From the NCBI GenBank assembly GCA_017745295.1, contig JAGHZR010000007.1, positions 186,001-250,000 of the forward strand: a stretch of 64,000 bases of DNA. Direction: 5' to 3'. Made by a program: the position numbers and the translations under genes. Source of the DNA: Novosphingobium sp. (GTDB lineage Bacteria > Pseudomonadota > Alphaproteobacteria > Sphingomonadales > Sphingomonadaceae). Shown piece by piece: positions 30,035 through 39,052 of this stretch. Under the pieces are notes generated by a model. It did no database searches. It was not told the origin of the DNA and saw only the letters and a list, made by a program, of their open reading frames with translations. Position 1 is the first letter of the stretch; every line of letters begins with the position of its first letter.

Positions 30035-31213
30035 CTACTCCTCGTTGTTCGGCCTCTTCGCGCGTGTGCCCGCGAGGTCGAACGTCATGATTTCGTCGGG
30101 TTTGAGTTGACGATCGGTCCAGCGTGCATCGCGCAGCGAAGAGTGCGCGTCGGCCTTTCCGGCTTTCCAGTGCTCGGTTACGGTCATGCGGGAGAACTCG
30201 TAGTCCTTCGACATGGTCTCGTAGCCGCGCGGGCGGTTGATGAGGTGCATCACCGCCACGGCGCCTGCCGGGCGGCAGCCGAGCAACTGGTGCAGGTCGG
30301 GATCGTCCCGCAGTTCGGGCGGCAGCTTGTGGGAGAGCCGCTGGGCGGCGGCGCGCATGTCCTGGAGGCGCTTGGACAAGTCGGTGTTGAGGCGCGTGCG
30401 GCTGGAGAAGCGGATGTCCTTTTCCCGCTGGGCGATGTCGGCCATGGTCTTGGGTACGGCCCCGCGCGAGGGGAACAGGTCCACCTGGAACACCGTCATC
30501 TCGCAAGGGCTGCGGTTGTCGAGCACGTATTGCAGCGGGGTGTTGGAGACGAGGCCGCCGTCCCAGTACCACTCGCCGTCGATCTCGACCGGCGGGAAGC
30601 CGGGGGGCAGGGCGCCGCTGGCCATGATGTGCTCGGGACCGATCCTGCGTTCGTTCTGCCCGTTTTCGCTCTGGTTGTCGAAATAGACGAAATTGCCGGT
30701 CATCATGTTGACCGCGCCGACCGAGAAGCGGGTTTCGCCCCGGTTGATGCGATCGAAATCGACGAGGTTCAGCAGGGTCTGGCGCAGTGGGGCGGTGTCG
30801 TAGAAGCTCAGGCGGCCGAGTTCGTCCGGCCATTCGGGCAGCGGCACCGGCAGGCGCGGGGTGAAGAAGCCTGGCACGCCGAAGGTCGCGGCAAGGGCGG
30901 CGGAAGTCTCGTTGAAGGCGCGGCGGGCGAAGCCGTTTCCGGCGTCGAGCCGGTAGAGCAACTCGTGGCTGACCCCGTCCCAGAAGGCGCGCAGCTTCCC
31001 GACGCGTTCCTCGGGCGCATTGCCGGCGATGATCGCGGCATTGATCGCGCCGATCGAGATGCCGGCCACCCAGTCCGGCGCGTGGCCTTCGGCGGTGAGC
31101 GCTTCGTAGACTCCGGCCTGGTAGGCGCCGAGCGCGCCTCCGCCCTGAAGCACGAGCACCGACTGCGGTGCGTTCGAAAACGGGGACGAAACGGCGGCGC
31201 TATCGGCATTCAT
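30035..31213 (-). CDS. Patatin-like phospholipase (DUF3734 type)
   Basis: A 392-residue predicted acyl hydrolase. The oxyanion loop VLQGGGALGAYQAG, nucleophile Ser in AGISIGAINAA (GxSxG) and catalytic Asp in WYWDGGLVSNTPLQ are all present, followed by the C-terminal DUF3734 domain. Start at the ATG at 31213 (MNADSAAVSS). Its pairing with bdhA suggests a link to polyhydroxyalkanoate or lipid turnover; several alphaproteobacteria show the same pairing, but the substrate is not proven by sequence. Confidence 0.88.
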   Translation of the reverse strand: MNADSAAVSSPFSNAPQSVLVLQGGGALGAYQAGVYEALTAEGHAPDWVAGISIGAINAAIIAGNAPEERVGKLRAFWDGVSHELLYRLDAGNGFARRAFNETSAALAATFGVPGFFTPRLPVPLPEWPDELGRLSFYDTAPLRQTLLNLVDFDRINRGETRFSVGAVNMMTGNFVYFDNQSENGQNERRIGPEHIMASGALPPGFPPVEIDGEWYWDGGLVSNTPLQYVLDNRSPCEMTVFQVDLFPSRGAVPKTMADIAQREKDIRFSSRTRLNTDLSKRLQDMRAAAQRLSHKLPPELRDDPDLHQLLGCRPAGAVAVMHLINRPRGYETMSKDYEFSRMTVTEHWKAGKADAHSSLRDARWTDRQLKPDEIMTFDLAGTRAKRPNNEE

Positions 31214-31321
31214 GGGCAGGGTCCTGCGCATGGTGGATGTTGCGATGCAACAAGTGGGACCGTTGGCGCGCGCTTTCAACTGTTTATTGGCGAGATTTTG
31301 CAGGAACTTTTCTCGCGGTCT

Positions 31322-31362
31322 TACCCTCGTCATCCTGAACTTGGTTCAGGATGACGAGGGTA
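31322..31362. repeat. Perfect palindrome (CGTCATCCTGAAC family)
   Basis: Nineteen-base arms (31322-31340 and 31344-31362) around a TTG loop. The core is CGTCATCCTGAAC ... GTTCAGGATGACG. It lies between the patatin gene and glnD, 43 bases from the glnD stop. It belongs to the same family as 6037-6063 and 39437-39614. It may act as a glnD terminator. Confidence 0.8.
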
Positions 31363-31404
31363 TTGTGACGCGTAGTGTGCGGCAGGCCTTGCACGGAATA
31401 CGTG

Positions 31405-34155
31405 TTACGCCGCCACTTCCGTCAGGCTGCCCTCGCTGGCCGCTTCCAGCAGGCGGCGTTCCAGAGTCTTGATCCGGCTGGATGAGGTCAGCTTCTCGCC
31501 CAGCAGATCGGTGACGTAGAAGGTATCCGCCGCGCGTTCGCCATACGTCGCGATATGGGCGGAGTGGACCATGAGCTTCGATTCGAACAGCGCATGGGCC
31601 AGCCGGTTGAGCAGCGCCGGGCGGTCGCGGGCATTGACCTCGACGACGGTGAGGCGATTCGAGGCCTTGTTGTCCACCAGCACGCGGGGCCGTACTTCGA
31701 AGGCATCGGCGCGGGGGCGGGCATCGGGGCGGGCGACGAGCTGGGGCAGGATCTTGATGCGGTTGGCCAGCGCATTCTCGATCGAGGAGCGCAGGCGGGC
31801 AAGCTGGGTTTCCTCCATGAAGGGCCGTCCGAGCGGGTCCTGCACCAGGAAGTTGTCCACCGCGCGGCCGGTGCGACTCGTATGGATGCGCGCGTCGATG
31901 ATGTTGCCGCCCGCGAGATGGATGCCGCCGGCGATGCGGTAGAACAGGCCGGGGTGGTCCGAGGCGATGACGGTGACGAGCGTGGCCCCGCGCGCCGGAT
32001 AGTACTCGGTCGCGATCGAGAGGGGTTCGTCCTGTGAGGCATGGAATTGCGCCAGGTTCTTGGCGATGACGTCTTCCTGCTCGGCGATCCAGTAGGAATC
32101 GGCGAATTGCGCTGCCAGCTCCTCGACAAGCGCGGCATTCTCCTCGGCGCTGCCGGCAACGATGGCCTTCTTCGCGGCGACGCGCTTCTCGCGCCCGAAT
32201 TCGACATGGCCGAGCCGCAGGCGCTCCTCGGAGGCGCCGTAGAGTTCGCCGATGAGCTGGCGCTTCCACGAGTTCCAGGTGCCGGGGCCGACCGCGCGGA
32301 TATCGACGATGGTCAGCAGCGTCAGTTGCCGCAGGCGGTCCACCGATTGCACGAGTTCGACGAAATCGGTAATCGTCTTGGCATCCGACAGGTCGCGCTT
32401 GAAGGCGGTGGCGGAGAGCACGAGGTGGTGCAGCACCAGCCACGAGACGAGTTCGGTCTCTTCCTCGTCCAGCCCGAAACGCGGGCAGAGCTTCAGGGCG
32501 ATCTCGGCGCCGATCTCGGAATGGTCGCCGCCGCGGCCCTTGGCGATGTCGTGCAGCAGCACCGCGGCATAGAGCGCGCGGCGCGAGCGGACCTTGTGGA
32601 TGATCTCGTGGCTGAGCGGATGGTCCTGCTTCAGCTCGCCCTTCTCGATGCGGGAGATCAGGCCGATGGCGCGGATCGTGTGCTCGTCCACCGTGTAGTG
32701 GTGGTACATGTCGAACTGCATCTGCGCGTTGACGCGGCCGAATTCGGTGACGAAGCGGCCGAAAACGCCCGCCTCGTTGAACGAGCGCAGCGCCGTTTCC
32801 GGGTTGTTGCGGCTGGTGAGCAGTTCCATGAACAGCTCGTTGGCGCGCGGGTCTCGGCGCACCTCCTCGCGGATGAGGGCGGCGTCGCGGGAGACGAGGC
32901 GCATGGTTTCGGGGTGGATTTCCAGCCCCTCGCGGTCGGCGATGACGAAGATCTCGATCAGGCGTACCGGATCGGCCTCGAACCAGGTTTCGCCGGGCGC
33001 CATGATACGTCCCCCGAACACCTTGTAGCCCTTGACCGAGCGCGGACGGGCGCGGAAGCCCGCCAGCAGCCCGCGCGGCTGGCGCTTGGCGAACTGGTCG
33101 TCGAGCTGGGCGAGGAACACGCCGGTCAGGGTGCCGACCATCTTCGCCTGGAGGAAGAACATCTGCATGAACCGCTCGACCGCGCTCTTTCCGGGGCGGT
33201 CGGAATAGTTCATCCGCGCCGCCACTTCGCGCTGGAGGTCGAAAGTCAGGCGGTCCTCGGCGCGGCGGGTGATCGTGTGGAGGTGGCAGCGCACTGCCCA
33301 GAAGAAGTTCTCCGCCCGGCGGAAGGCGCGGTATTCCTTGTGGGTCAGCAAGCCCACGTCCACCAGTTCGCTGGGATCGCGCACCTTGTGGATATATTTT
33401 CCGATCCAGTAGAGCGTGTGGAGGTCGCGCAGGCCGCCCTTGCCTTCCTTCACGTTCGGTTCGACGACATAGCGGCTGTCGCCCATGCGCTTGTGGCGTT
33501 CCTCGCGCTCGGCCAGCTTCTCGACCACGAACTGGCGCTCGGTGCCGGCGACGACGTCCTTCCAGAAGCGCGCGCGCACGTCCTCGTAGAGGTCCTGGTC
33601 GCCCCAGACGTAGCGGCCCTCCAGCATGGCGGTGCGGATGGTGAGGTCGGAGCGGCTCATGCGGACCATGTCGTCCACCGAGCGACTGGAATGGCCGATC
33701 TTGAGGCCGAGGTCCCAGAGGAAGTAGAGCATCGCCTCGATCACCTGCTCGCACCAGGCGGTCTGCTTGATCGGGGTGAGGAAGGCGAGATCGACGTCGG
33801 AATGGGGCGCCATCTCGCCGCGTCCGTAGCCGCCGACGGCGATGATCGAAAGACGCTCGCCCTTTGATCGGTTCATCGCCGGATAGACATGGGTGGAGAC
33901 GTGATCGTGAATGATCCGCAGCAACTGGTCGACCAGATAGGCCTGCGCTTCCGCCACTTCGTGCCCGGCGGAGGGCTTTTCCACGAGGCGGCGGGCGATC
34001 TCGGCCCGGCCCTGCTCCAGCGCCTCGCGCAGGAGTTCGACCACCCGCTTGCGACCCTTGGCGGCGCCGGTCTCGGCGACGACGGCTTCGATGGTCTCGA
34101 CCAGCGCGCGGCGGTCGATCACGGAACGGGGCGAAGGGATGCGGATCACGCTCAT
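31405..34155 (-). CDS. glnD: Bifunctional PII uridylyltransferase/uridylyl-removing enzyme
   Basis: Adds UMP to PII when nitrogen is scarce and removes it when glutamine is high. 916 residues, normal size. Domain order: nucleotidyltransferase (AVGGYGRGEMAPHSDVDLAFL, with catalytic GG and DVD), UTase-associated helical part, HD hydrolase domain (LHDIAKGRGGDHSEIG), and two ACT glutamine-sensing domains at the end (YPARGATLVTVIASDHPGLF and LTVVEVNARDRPALLNRLA). Its substrate, GlnB, is encoded about 13 kb further on. Head-to-head with lgt. Confidence 0.97.
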   Translation of the reverse strand: MSVIRIPSPRSVIDRRALVETIEAVVAETGAAKGRKRVVELLREALEQGRAEIARRLVEKPSAGHEVAEAQAYLVDQLLRIIHDHVSTHVYPAMNRSKGERLSIIAVGGYGRGEMAPHSDVDLAFLTPIKQTAWCEQVIEAMLYFLWDLGLKIGHSSRSVDDMVRMSRSDLTIRTAMLEGRYVWGDQDLYEDVRARFWKDVVAGTERQFVVEKLAEREERHKRMGDSRYVVEPNVKEGKGGLRDLHTLYWIGKYIHKVRDPSELVDVGLLTHKEYRAFRRAENFFWAVRCHLHTITRRAEDRLTFDLQREVAARMNYSDRPGKSAVERFMQMFFLQAKMVGTLTGVFLAQLDDQFAKRQPRGLLAGFRARPRSVKGYKVFGGRIMAPGETWFEADPVRLIEIFVIADREGLEIHPETMRLVSRDAALIREEVRRDPRANELFMELLTSRNNPETALRSFNEAGVFGRFVTEFGRVNAQMQFDMYHHYTVDEHTIRAIGLISRIEKGELKQDHPLSHEIIHKVRSRRALYAAVLLHDIAKGRGGDHSEIGAEIALKLCPRFGLDEEETELVSWLVLHHLVLSATAFKRDLSDAKTITDFVELVQSVDRLRQLTLLTIVDIRAVGPGTWNSWKRQLIGELYGASEERLRLGHVEFGREKRVAAKKAIVAGSAEENAALVEELAAQFADSYWIAEQEDVIAKNLAQFHASQDEPLSIATEYYPARGATLVTVIASDHPGLFYRIAGGIHLAGGNIIDARIHTSRTGRAVDNFLVQDPLGRPFMEETQLARLRSSIENALANRIKILPQLVARPDARPRADAFEVRPRVLVDNKASNRLTVVEVNARDRPALLNRLAHALFESKLMVHSAHIATYGERAADTFYVTDLLGEKLTSSSRIKTLERRLLEAASEGSLTEVAA

Positions 34156-34343
34156 GTCGAGCGATATCTAGACATTCAACGGCTTGAGGGGAACAGCATC
34201 CGGGCGCCGGGCGAGCGATTTTGGCGGCCCGCCGAAAAATCCGGCCTACCATCGCCTCTCGCGCTATGCCAGAAGGCGGCCAGCATACCACCGTCGAGGC
34301 CGTCCGGCCCGGCGACCTTACGAGAATTTACGAGGTCCTGCCC

Positions 34344-35243
34344 TTGTCCCTGACAGCACTTGCCGCAGCCGCCGCCGCAGAGGCGCACCAGCCGATCTAC
34401 TGGGTCAACTTCGGCCTCAAGAACTACCTGTTCCGGATCGGCAGCTTCGAACTGCGCTGGTACTCGCTGGCCTATCTGGCGGGCATCATGCTCGGCTACT
34501 GGCACTTGTCGCGCATGATCAAGTCGCCCGGCGCGCCGCTGGCGCAGCGCCATGCCGACGACCTGTTCTTCTATTGCACGATCGGCATCATCCTCGGCGG
34601 ACGCCTGGGCTATGCGACGTTCTACACCGGCGGCGACACCGGCATTCCCAGCCTCTGGAGCGATCCGGGCGCGCTGGTTTCGCTCTGGCACGGCGGCATG
34701 AGCTTCCATGGGGGGCTGATCGGCGTGCTCTTAGCGATGATCTGGGTCTCCTGGCGCGGGAACCTCGATTTCCTGCGGGTGGCGGATTATGTTTCGGTCT
34801 GCGTGCCCTTCGGCATGCTGTTCGGCCGCCTCGCCAACTTCGTGAACGGCGAGCTGTGGGGCCGGGTCGTCACCGATCCGAACCTGCCCTGGGCCATGGT
34901 CTTCCCTGACGCCGGACCGCTGCCGCGCCACCCCAGCCAGCTCTACGAAGCGGGCCTCGAAGGGCTGCTGATGATCGTCGTGATGCTCAGCCTGTTCTGG
35001 AAGACCCGTTCGCGGTTCCGTCCGGGCCTGCTGGTCGGCGTCTTCACCACCGGCATCGCCTGCGCGCGCTTCACCGTGGAGTTCTTCCGCGAACCGGACG
35101 CCCAGCTTCAGGACTTCGCCGCGCGCAGCGGGCTGTCGATGGGCCAGTGGCTGACGATCCCGCTGATCCTGCTCGGACTGGTGCTGATCGCCCGCGCGCT
35201 CAGCAAGCCGGCGCTGGCCACCGTCCGCCCGATCGCCGCTTAG
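34344..35243 (+). CDS. lgt: Prolipoprotein diacylglyceryl transferase
   Basis: Adds diacylglycerol to the lipobox Cys of prelipoproteins in the inner membrane. 299 residues from the chosen start. About seven helices; signature RLANFVNGELWGR, conserved HPSQLYEA and RFTVEFFREPD, and SLAYLAGIMLGYW near the start. I prefer the TTG at 34344, preceded by GAGGT at eight bases; an ATG at 34266 would add 26 residues without a ribosome site. Many lipoproteins are encoded nearby (25450, 36992, 39053, 43807, 50657). The next gene follows by four bases. Confidence 0.94.
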   Translation: MSLTALAAAAAAEAHQPIYWVNFGLKNYLFRIGSFELRWYSLAYLAGIMLGYWHLSRMIKSPGAPLAQRHADDLFFYCTIGIILGGRLGYATFYTGGDTGIPSLWSDPGALVSLWHGGMSFHGGLIGVLLAMIWVSWRGNLDFLRVADYVSVCVPFGMLFGRLANFVNGELWGRVVTDPNLPWAMVFPDAGPLPRHPSQLYEAGLEGLLMIVVMLSLFWKTRSRFRPGLLVGVFTTGIACARFTVEFFREPDAQLQDFAARSGLSMGQWLTIPLILLGLVLIARALSKPALATVRPIAA

Positions 35244-35247
35244 TCCG

Positions 35248-36297
35248 ATGTCCCAAGCCGAACCGCTCTCGGCCGTGTTCCAGCGGCTGATAGCCAATTA
35301 CGGGCCGATCTCGCTGCTGCACTACATGGGCGAATCGAACGCCCGCTACTATGCCGACAAGGACCCGTTCGGCGCGGACGGGGACTTCATCACCGCCCCC
35401 GAGATCAGCCAGATGTTCGGCGAACTCGTCGGGCTGTGGCTGGCCGATATCTGGGTGCGGGCGGGCAGCCCGCAGCCGGTCCACTACGTCGAGATGGGGC
35501 CGGGGCGCGGCACTCTGGCGCGCGACGCGCTGCGTTCGATGAAGCGGGTGGGGCTGGAGCCGCAAGTCCACTTCGTCGAAGGTTCGCAGGCGCTGCGGGC
35601 GCTCCAGGCCGAGGCGGTGCCGCAGGCGCAGTGGCACCACGATCTCGGCAGCGTGCCCACCGATGCGCCGCTGCTGGTGGTCGGCAACGAATTCCTCGAC
35701 GCGCTGCCGGTGCGCCAGCTGGTGAAGACCGCCAAGGGCTGGCGCGAGCGCATGGTAGACTGGGCCGAGGACCGCTTCCGTCCTGTCGCCGGGGAAAAGC
35801 CGATGGACGCCGCCGTGCCGGATGCGCTGAAGGATGCACCGGAAAGCACCCTGCTGGAAACCTGCCCCGGCGCCGCCGCCGTCATGCACGAGCTGGCCGC
35901 AAGGCTCGCAGCGCAGGGCGGCGCGGCGCTGCTGATCGACTACGGCTATGCCGCGAGGCAGACCGGCTCCACCTTGCAGGCGCTGCGCGCGCATACCAGG
36001 GTCGATCCGTTCGCGATGCCGGGCGAGGCGGACCTCACCTGCCTCGTCGATTTCGCGATCCTCGCCGAGATCGCGGCGGGTGAAGGCGCGACATGGCAGG
36101 GCACGGTGACGCAGGGCGCGTTCCTGCGCGCGCTGGGCATCGAGATGCGCGCCGCCCATCTCGCCGCCGCTGCGCCGCATCACGCGGAGACTATCCAGCG
36201 GGCAAAAGATCGGCTTATCAACGACGATCAGATGGGAACCCTGTTCAAGGTCATGGGCGTGACCGGGCCGCAATGGCCGCAAGGCGCGGGGTTCTGA
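35248..36297 (+). CDS. SAM-dependent methyltransferase of the MidA/NDUFAF7 family
   Basis: A 349-residue class I methyltransferase (DUF185). Motifs: RYYADKDPFGADGDFITAPE at the N-terminus, EMGPGRGTLARD as SAM motif I, and VGNEFLDALPVRQLV. The mitochondrial homologue NDUFAF7 methylates an arginine of complex I subunit NDUFS2; a similar job on the bacterial NuoD is plausible (inference). It begins four bases after lgt, so the pair is one transcript, and the DUF2306 gene follows by 19 bases. Confidence 0.88.
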   Translation: MSQAEPLSAVFQRLIANYGPISLLHYMGESNARYYADKDPFGADGDFITAPEISQMFGELVGLWLADIWVRAGSPQPVHYVEMGPGRGTLARDALRSMKRVGLEPQVHFVEGSQALRALQAEAVPQAQWHHDLGSVPTDAPLLVVGNEFLDALPVRQLVKTAKGWRERMVDWAEDRFRPVAGEKPMDAAVPDALKDAPESTLLETCPGAAAVMHELAARLAAQGGAALLIDYGYAARQTGSTLQALRAHTRVDPFAMPGEADLTCLVDFAILAEIAAGEGATWQGTVTQGAFLRALGIEMRAAHLAAAAPHHAETIQRAKDRLINDDQMGTLFKVMGVTGPQWPQGAGF

Positions 36298-36316
36298 CGA
36301 CATAACAGGGGGCAGA

Positions 36317-36853
36317 ATGAGCGAAGCAGCGGTAGCGCCGTCGGGGGCGACGGCAGTGCGGGGTGTCACGGCGCAGGACTTGCGCGGGCCGGACAGGCTG
36401 GAACGGGCGCTCGGTTTTCTGGCCGTAGTGATGCTGGCCTTCATCTTCGCCGCCCTGCTGCGCGGGATGAACGAATGGGCGCGCGTGCCCGTGGTCATCT
36501 GGTTCCATCTCGCGACGATCCTGACCGCGCTGGTCTTGACGCCGGTGCTGCTCTGGCGGCGCCGCGGCGATACCCGGCACCGGGTCTACGGCTATGTCTG
36601 GAGCGGGGCGATGATGCTGACCGCGCTGGACAGCCTGTTCATCCATATGGGCGGGCCGGGGAAGTTCAGCCTCATCCATGTCCTCTCGCTGTTCACGCTG
36701 GTCATGGTGCCTGTGCTGGTGCTGGCGGCGCGGCGGCACAATGCCGCCCGTCACCGCCGCACCGTGCGCGGCCTCATCATCGGCGCCCTGCTGATCGCGG
36801 GCTTCTTCACTTTCCCGTTCGACCGCCTGCTGGGCCACTGGCTGTTCGGGTGA
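36317..36853 (+). CDS. Membrane protein, DUF2306-like
   Basis: A 178-residue inner-membrane protein with five predicted helices after a 30-residue cytoplasmic start. Conserved histidines (WFHLATIL, LFIHMGG, SLIHVLS, LLGHWLFG) resemble the DUF2306 pattern. Function unknown; heme or metal binding by the histidines is only a guess. It follows midA by 19 bases and so probably belongs to the lgt-midA transcript. A palindromic repeat lies just after its stop. Confidence 0.7.
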   Translation: MSEAAVAPSGATAVRGVTAQDLRGPDRLERALGFLAVVMLAFIFAALLRGMNEWARVPVVIWFHLATILTALVLTPVLLWRRRGDTRHRVYGYVWSGAMMLTALDSLFIHMGGPGKFSLIHVLSLFTLVMVPVLVLAARRHNAARHRRTVRGLIIGALLIAGFFTFPFDRLLGHWLFG

Positions 36854-36870
36854 TCAAGCCCGCGATTTTT

Positions 36871-36960
36871 CTCGTCATTGCGAGGAGGCGGAGCCGACGA
36901 AGCAATCCAGAGCGGTGCAAGACTGCTCTGGATTGCTTGGCTACGCTCGCAATGACGAGG
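36871..36960. repeat. Palindromic intergenic repeat (CGTCATTGCGAG family), long copy
   Basis: About 90 bases; outer arms CTCGTCATTGCGAG and CTCGCAATGACGAG; inner arms AAGCAATCCAGAGC and GCTCTGGATTGCTT around a short loop. The same structure is at 47688-47766, and a shorter copy at 2905-2934. It lies between convergent genes. Confidence 0.8.
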
Positions 36961-36991
36961 ATAGGCTGAAGTCAGGCGGCCCTCATGCCAT

Positions 36992-38752
36992 TCAGCGCGT
37001 TTCCGGCGTCCGGTCCTCTTCCGGCAGCTGGCGTACCGGCACCGCCGAGAGCCAGTCTTCCAGGGCATCGAGGTCGATGGCGCCGTGCACGCGGTCGGTG
37101 CCCTGAATGAAACCGCTGAAGCCGTCGCCGCCTTCGGCCAGGAAGTTCACCACGCTGATCCGGTAGGTCCGGGCCGGGTCGAGCGGCTTGCCGTCCAGAG
37201 TCAGCGCGGTGATCCGCGAACCCGAGGGGCGGCGCATGTCGAAGGCAATGCGCAGGCCCTGGCTGGGCGCGAGCATCTGCTTGTCGCCGCTGTCGTCCAG
37301 CCCCTGTTCCAGCGTCGCGCGAAGTTGGGCGCCGGTCAGCGACAGCGTGACGATCTCGTTGTTGAACGGCTCGACCGCGTAGATCTGGCCGAAGGTAACG
37401 GTGCCGTCCGCCGCCGGGATCAGCGAGGTGCGGATGCCATAGGGATTGACGAAGGCGATCTCGGCCCCGGCCTTGCGGCTGGCGGCGAGCTGCGAATCCG
37501 CGATCAGGTTGCCGAGTTCGCCGCCCTTGCCGACGCCCTTTTCCTCGACTTTGCCCGCCGGGCCGGAGAGCTTGCCCACCGGCCGCGCGACGAGGTGCAG
37601 CGAGGCGTCCTTGTAGCGCTGGATATAGGCGGCCACGTCCGCACGCGGCTGGAACTGCGGGAAGGCGGGCTGGTTCGGCACCTCGCCTTTGGCCGACTTG
37701 TAGGCGGGCGACTGGACGATCAGGTTGCTGGCCTGCTTGCCCAGGAGCTTGTGCGTCGCGGGATCGAACCTGAGGGTGATGTCCGTCACCAGCTTTCCGT
37801 AGACGCCCGCGCTTGTCAGCAGGATCGGACCTGCCTGCGTATTGGCGGTGTAATTGCAGACATAGGCCCAATGCGTGTGGCCCGAGACCACCACGTCGAC
37901 GCCGGGGTTCAGGCGGGCGAGGATCGGCTGGATATCGCCCACCGCCTGGTCGCAGCCGTTGGGATCGGCGGCGCCATTGGTGCGCAGGCCCTGATGGATC
38001 AGCACGACGACGGCGTCGGCACCCGCGGCTTTCAGCTGCGGCACCGCGTGGTTGATCGTCTCCGCCTCGTCCGCGAACTTCAGGCCCGCGACCCGGTCCG
38101 GCGCGACGAGGGTGGGCACGCTGCTCAGCGACAGGCCGACGAAGCCGATCGTTATCCGGTCCTTGCCGGTGCCGAAAGTCTTGAGGCCGGTGCCGGGGAA
38201 CAGCGGCGTACCGTCGGCCAGCGTGGTGCTGGCGGCGAGGTACTTGTAGTCGGCGCCCTTGAACGGTTCGAGCTGGCAGGGCTGCCCGCGCGTGTTCTTC
38301 TCGCAGCCGCCGTTCTGAAGGCGGCGCAATTCCTGCCAGCCCCGGTCGAACTCGTGGTTGCCCACCGCGTTGAACTCCACGCCGACGCGGTTCATCACGC
38401 CGACCGAAGGCTCGTCGAGATAGAGCGAGGAGGCGAGCTGCGAGGCGCTGGTCAGGTCGCCCGCCGCCACCACGATAGTGTTGGCATGCCGCGCCTTCAG
38501 CGAGTCCGCCGCCGAGGCGAGCCATGCCCCGCCGCCCGCCGGAACCGCGACTTCGCCGCCGTGCCCGTCCGGCGTCTCGACCGACTGGCTGGGCGGTTCG
38601 AGCGCGCCGTGGAAGTCGTTGATCGCGATGACCCCGACTTCGATGGGCGCGCTTGCCTGGTGGGAGATCGGCGTCGTTGCGCAGCCTGCAAGGAGGGCGG
38701 CCATCAGCGAGGCGGAAAGCAGCGGCAGACCGCGATGGAGGGGGAGAGTCAT
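36992..38752 (-). CDS. 5'-nucleotidase/2',3'-cyclic phosphodiesterase-like lipoprotein
   Basis: A 586-residue UshA-type hydrolase exported as a lipoprotein: LMAALLAGC puts the lipid Cys at residue 24. The calcineurin-like metal motifs are AINDFHGALE, AAGDLTSASQ, VGNHEFDRG and VSGHTHWAYVCNY; the C-terminal 5'-nucleotidase domain has GDGFSGF and NPYGIRTSL. It splits nucleotides in the periplasm for phosphate and nucleoside salvage. Start at the ATG at 38752. Specificity (AMP, cyclic nucleotides or UDP-sugars) is not readable. Confidence 0.9.
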   Translation of the reverse strand: MTLPLHRGLPLLSASLMAALLAGCATTPISHQASAPIEVGVIAINDFHGALEPPSQSVETPDGHGGEVAVPAGGGAWLASAADSLKARHANTIVVAAGDLTSASQLASSLYLDEPSVGVMNRVGVEFNAVGNHEFDRGWQELRRLQNGGCEKNTRGQPCQLEPFKGADYKYLAASTTLADGTPLFPGTGLKTFGTGKDRITIGFVGLSLSSVPTLVAPDRVAGLKFADEAETINHAVPQLKAAGADAVVVLIHQGLRTNGAADPNGCDQAVGDIQPILARLNPGVDVVVSGHTHWAYVCNYTANTQAGPILLTSAGVYGKLVTDITLRFDPATHKLLGKQASNLIVQSPAYKSAKGEVPNQPAFPQFQPRADVAAYIQRYKDASLHLVARPVGKLSGPAGKVEEKGVGKGGELGNLIADSQLAASRKAGAEIAFVNPYGIRTSLIPAADGTVTFGQIYAVEPFNNEIVTLSLTGAQLRATLEQGLDDSGDKQMLAPSQGLRIAFDMRRPSGSRITALTLDGKPLDPARTYRISVVNFLAEGGDGFSGFIQGTDRVHGAIDLDALEDWLSAVPVRQLPEEDRTPETR

Positions 38753-39052
38753 GGCGCTCGTCCTATCGGATCATTGCGCGGGGCGGCAACGATTTTTCGT
38801 GCCTGATGGAGGCGTAAGGTGACGGTTTGGTTGACACGGTTGACACGGTCCAAAGGGAGAAAAAGTGTCGTCTTGTGGTGGGGGTGTCACCTTGTGATGG
38901 GCTGTGGTGGAGGGCGGCGTGAGGCATGGGGAAGAGAATAGCGTGCGGGGGTGGTTGTAGGAAAGCGGGCTGTCGGCAAGCGCCGAGAAAACGGCTTTTG
39001 GCTTTCCAAATCGTCGATTGCCGCATTCTTACCGAAGAGCTAGCTCCAGTTA
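38753..39052. other. Gene-free 300-base stretch with short direct repeats
   Basis: No convincing gene. It holds a perfect tandem of GGTTGACAC (38829-38837 and 38838-38846) and, 19 bases downstream of it, two direct repeats with a 19-base period that start GTGTCGTCTTGTGGTGGGG (38865) and GTGTCACCTTGTGATGGGC (38884). GACAC and GTGTC are inverses of each other, so the block is a two-by-two inverted arrangement. It lies upstream of both flanking genes, which diverge. Confidence 0.6.
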
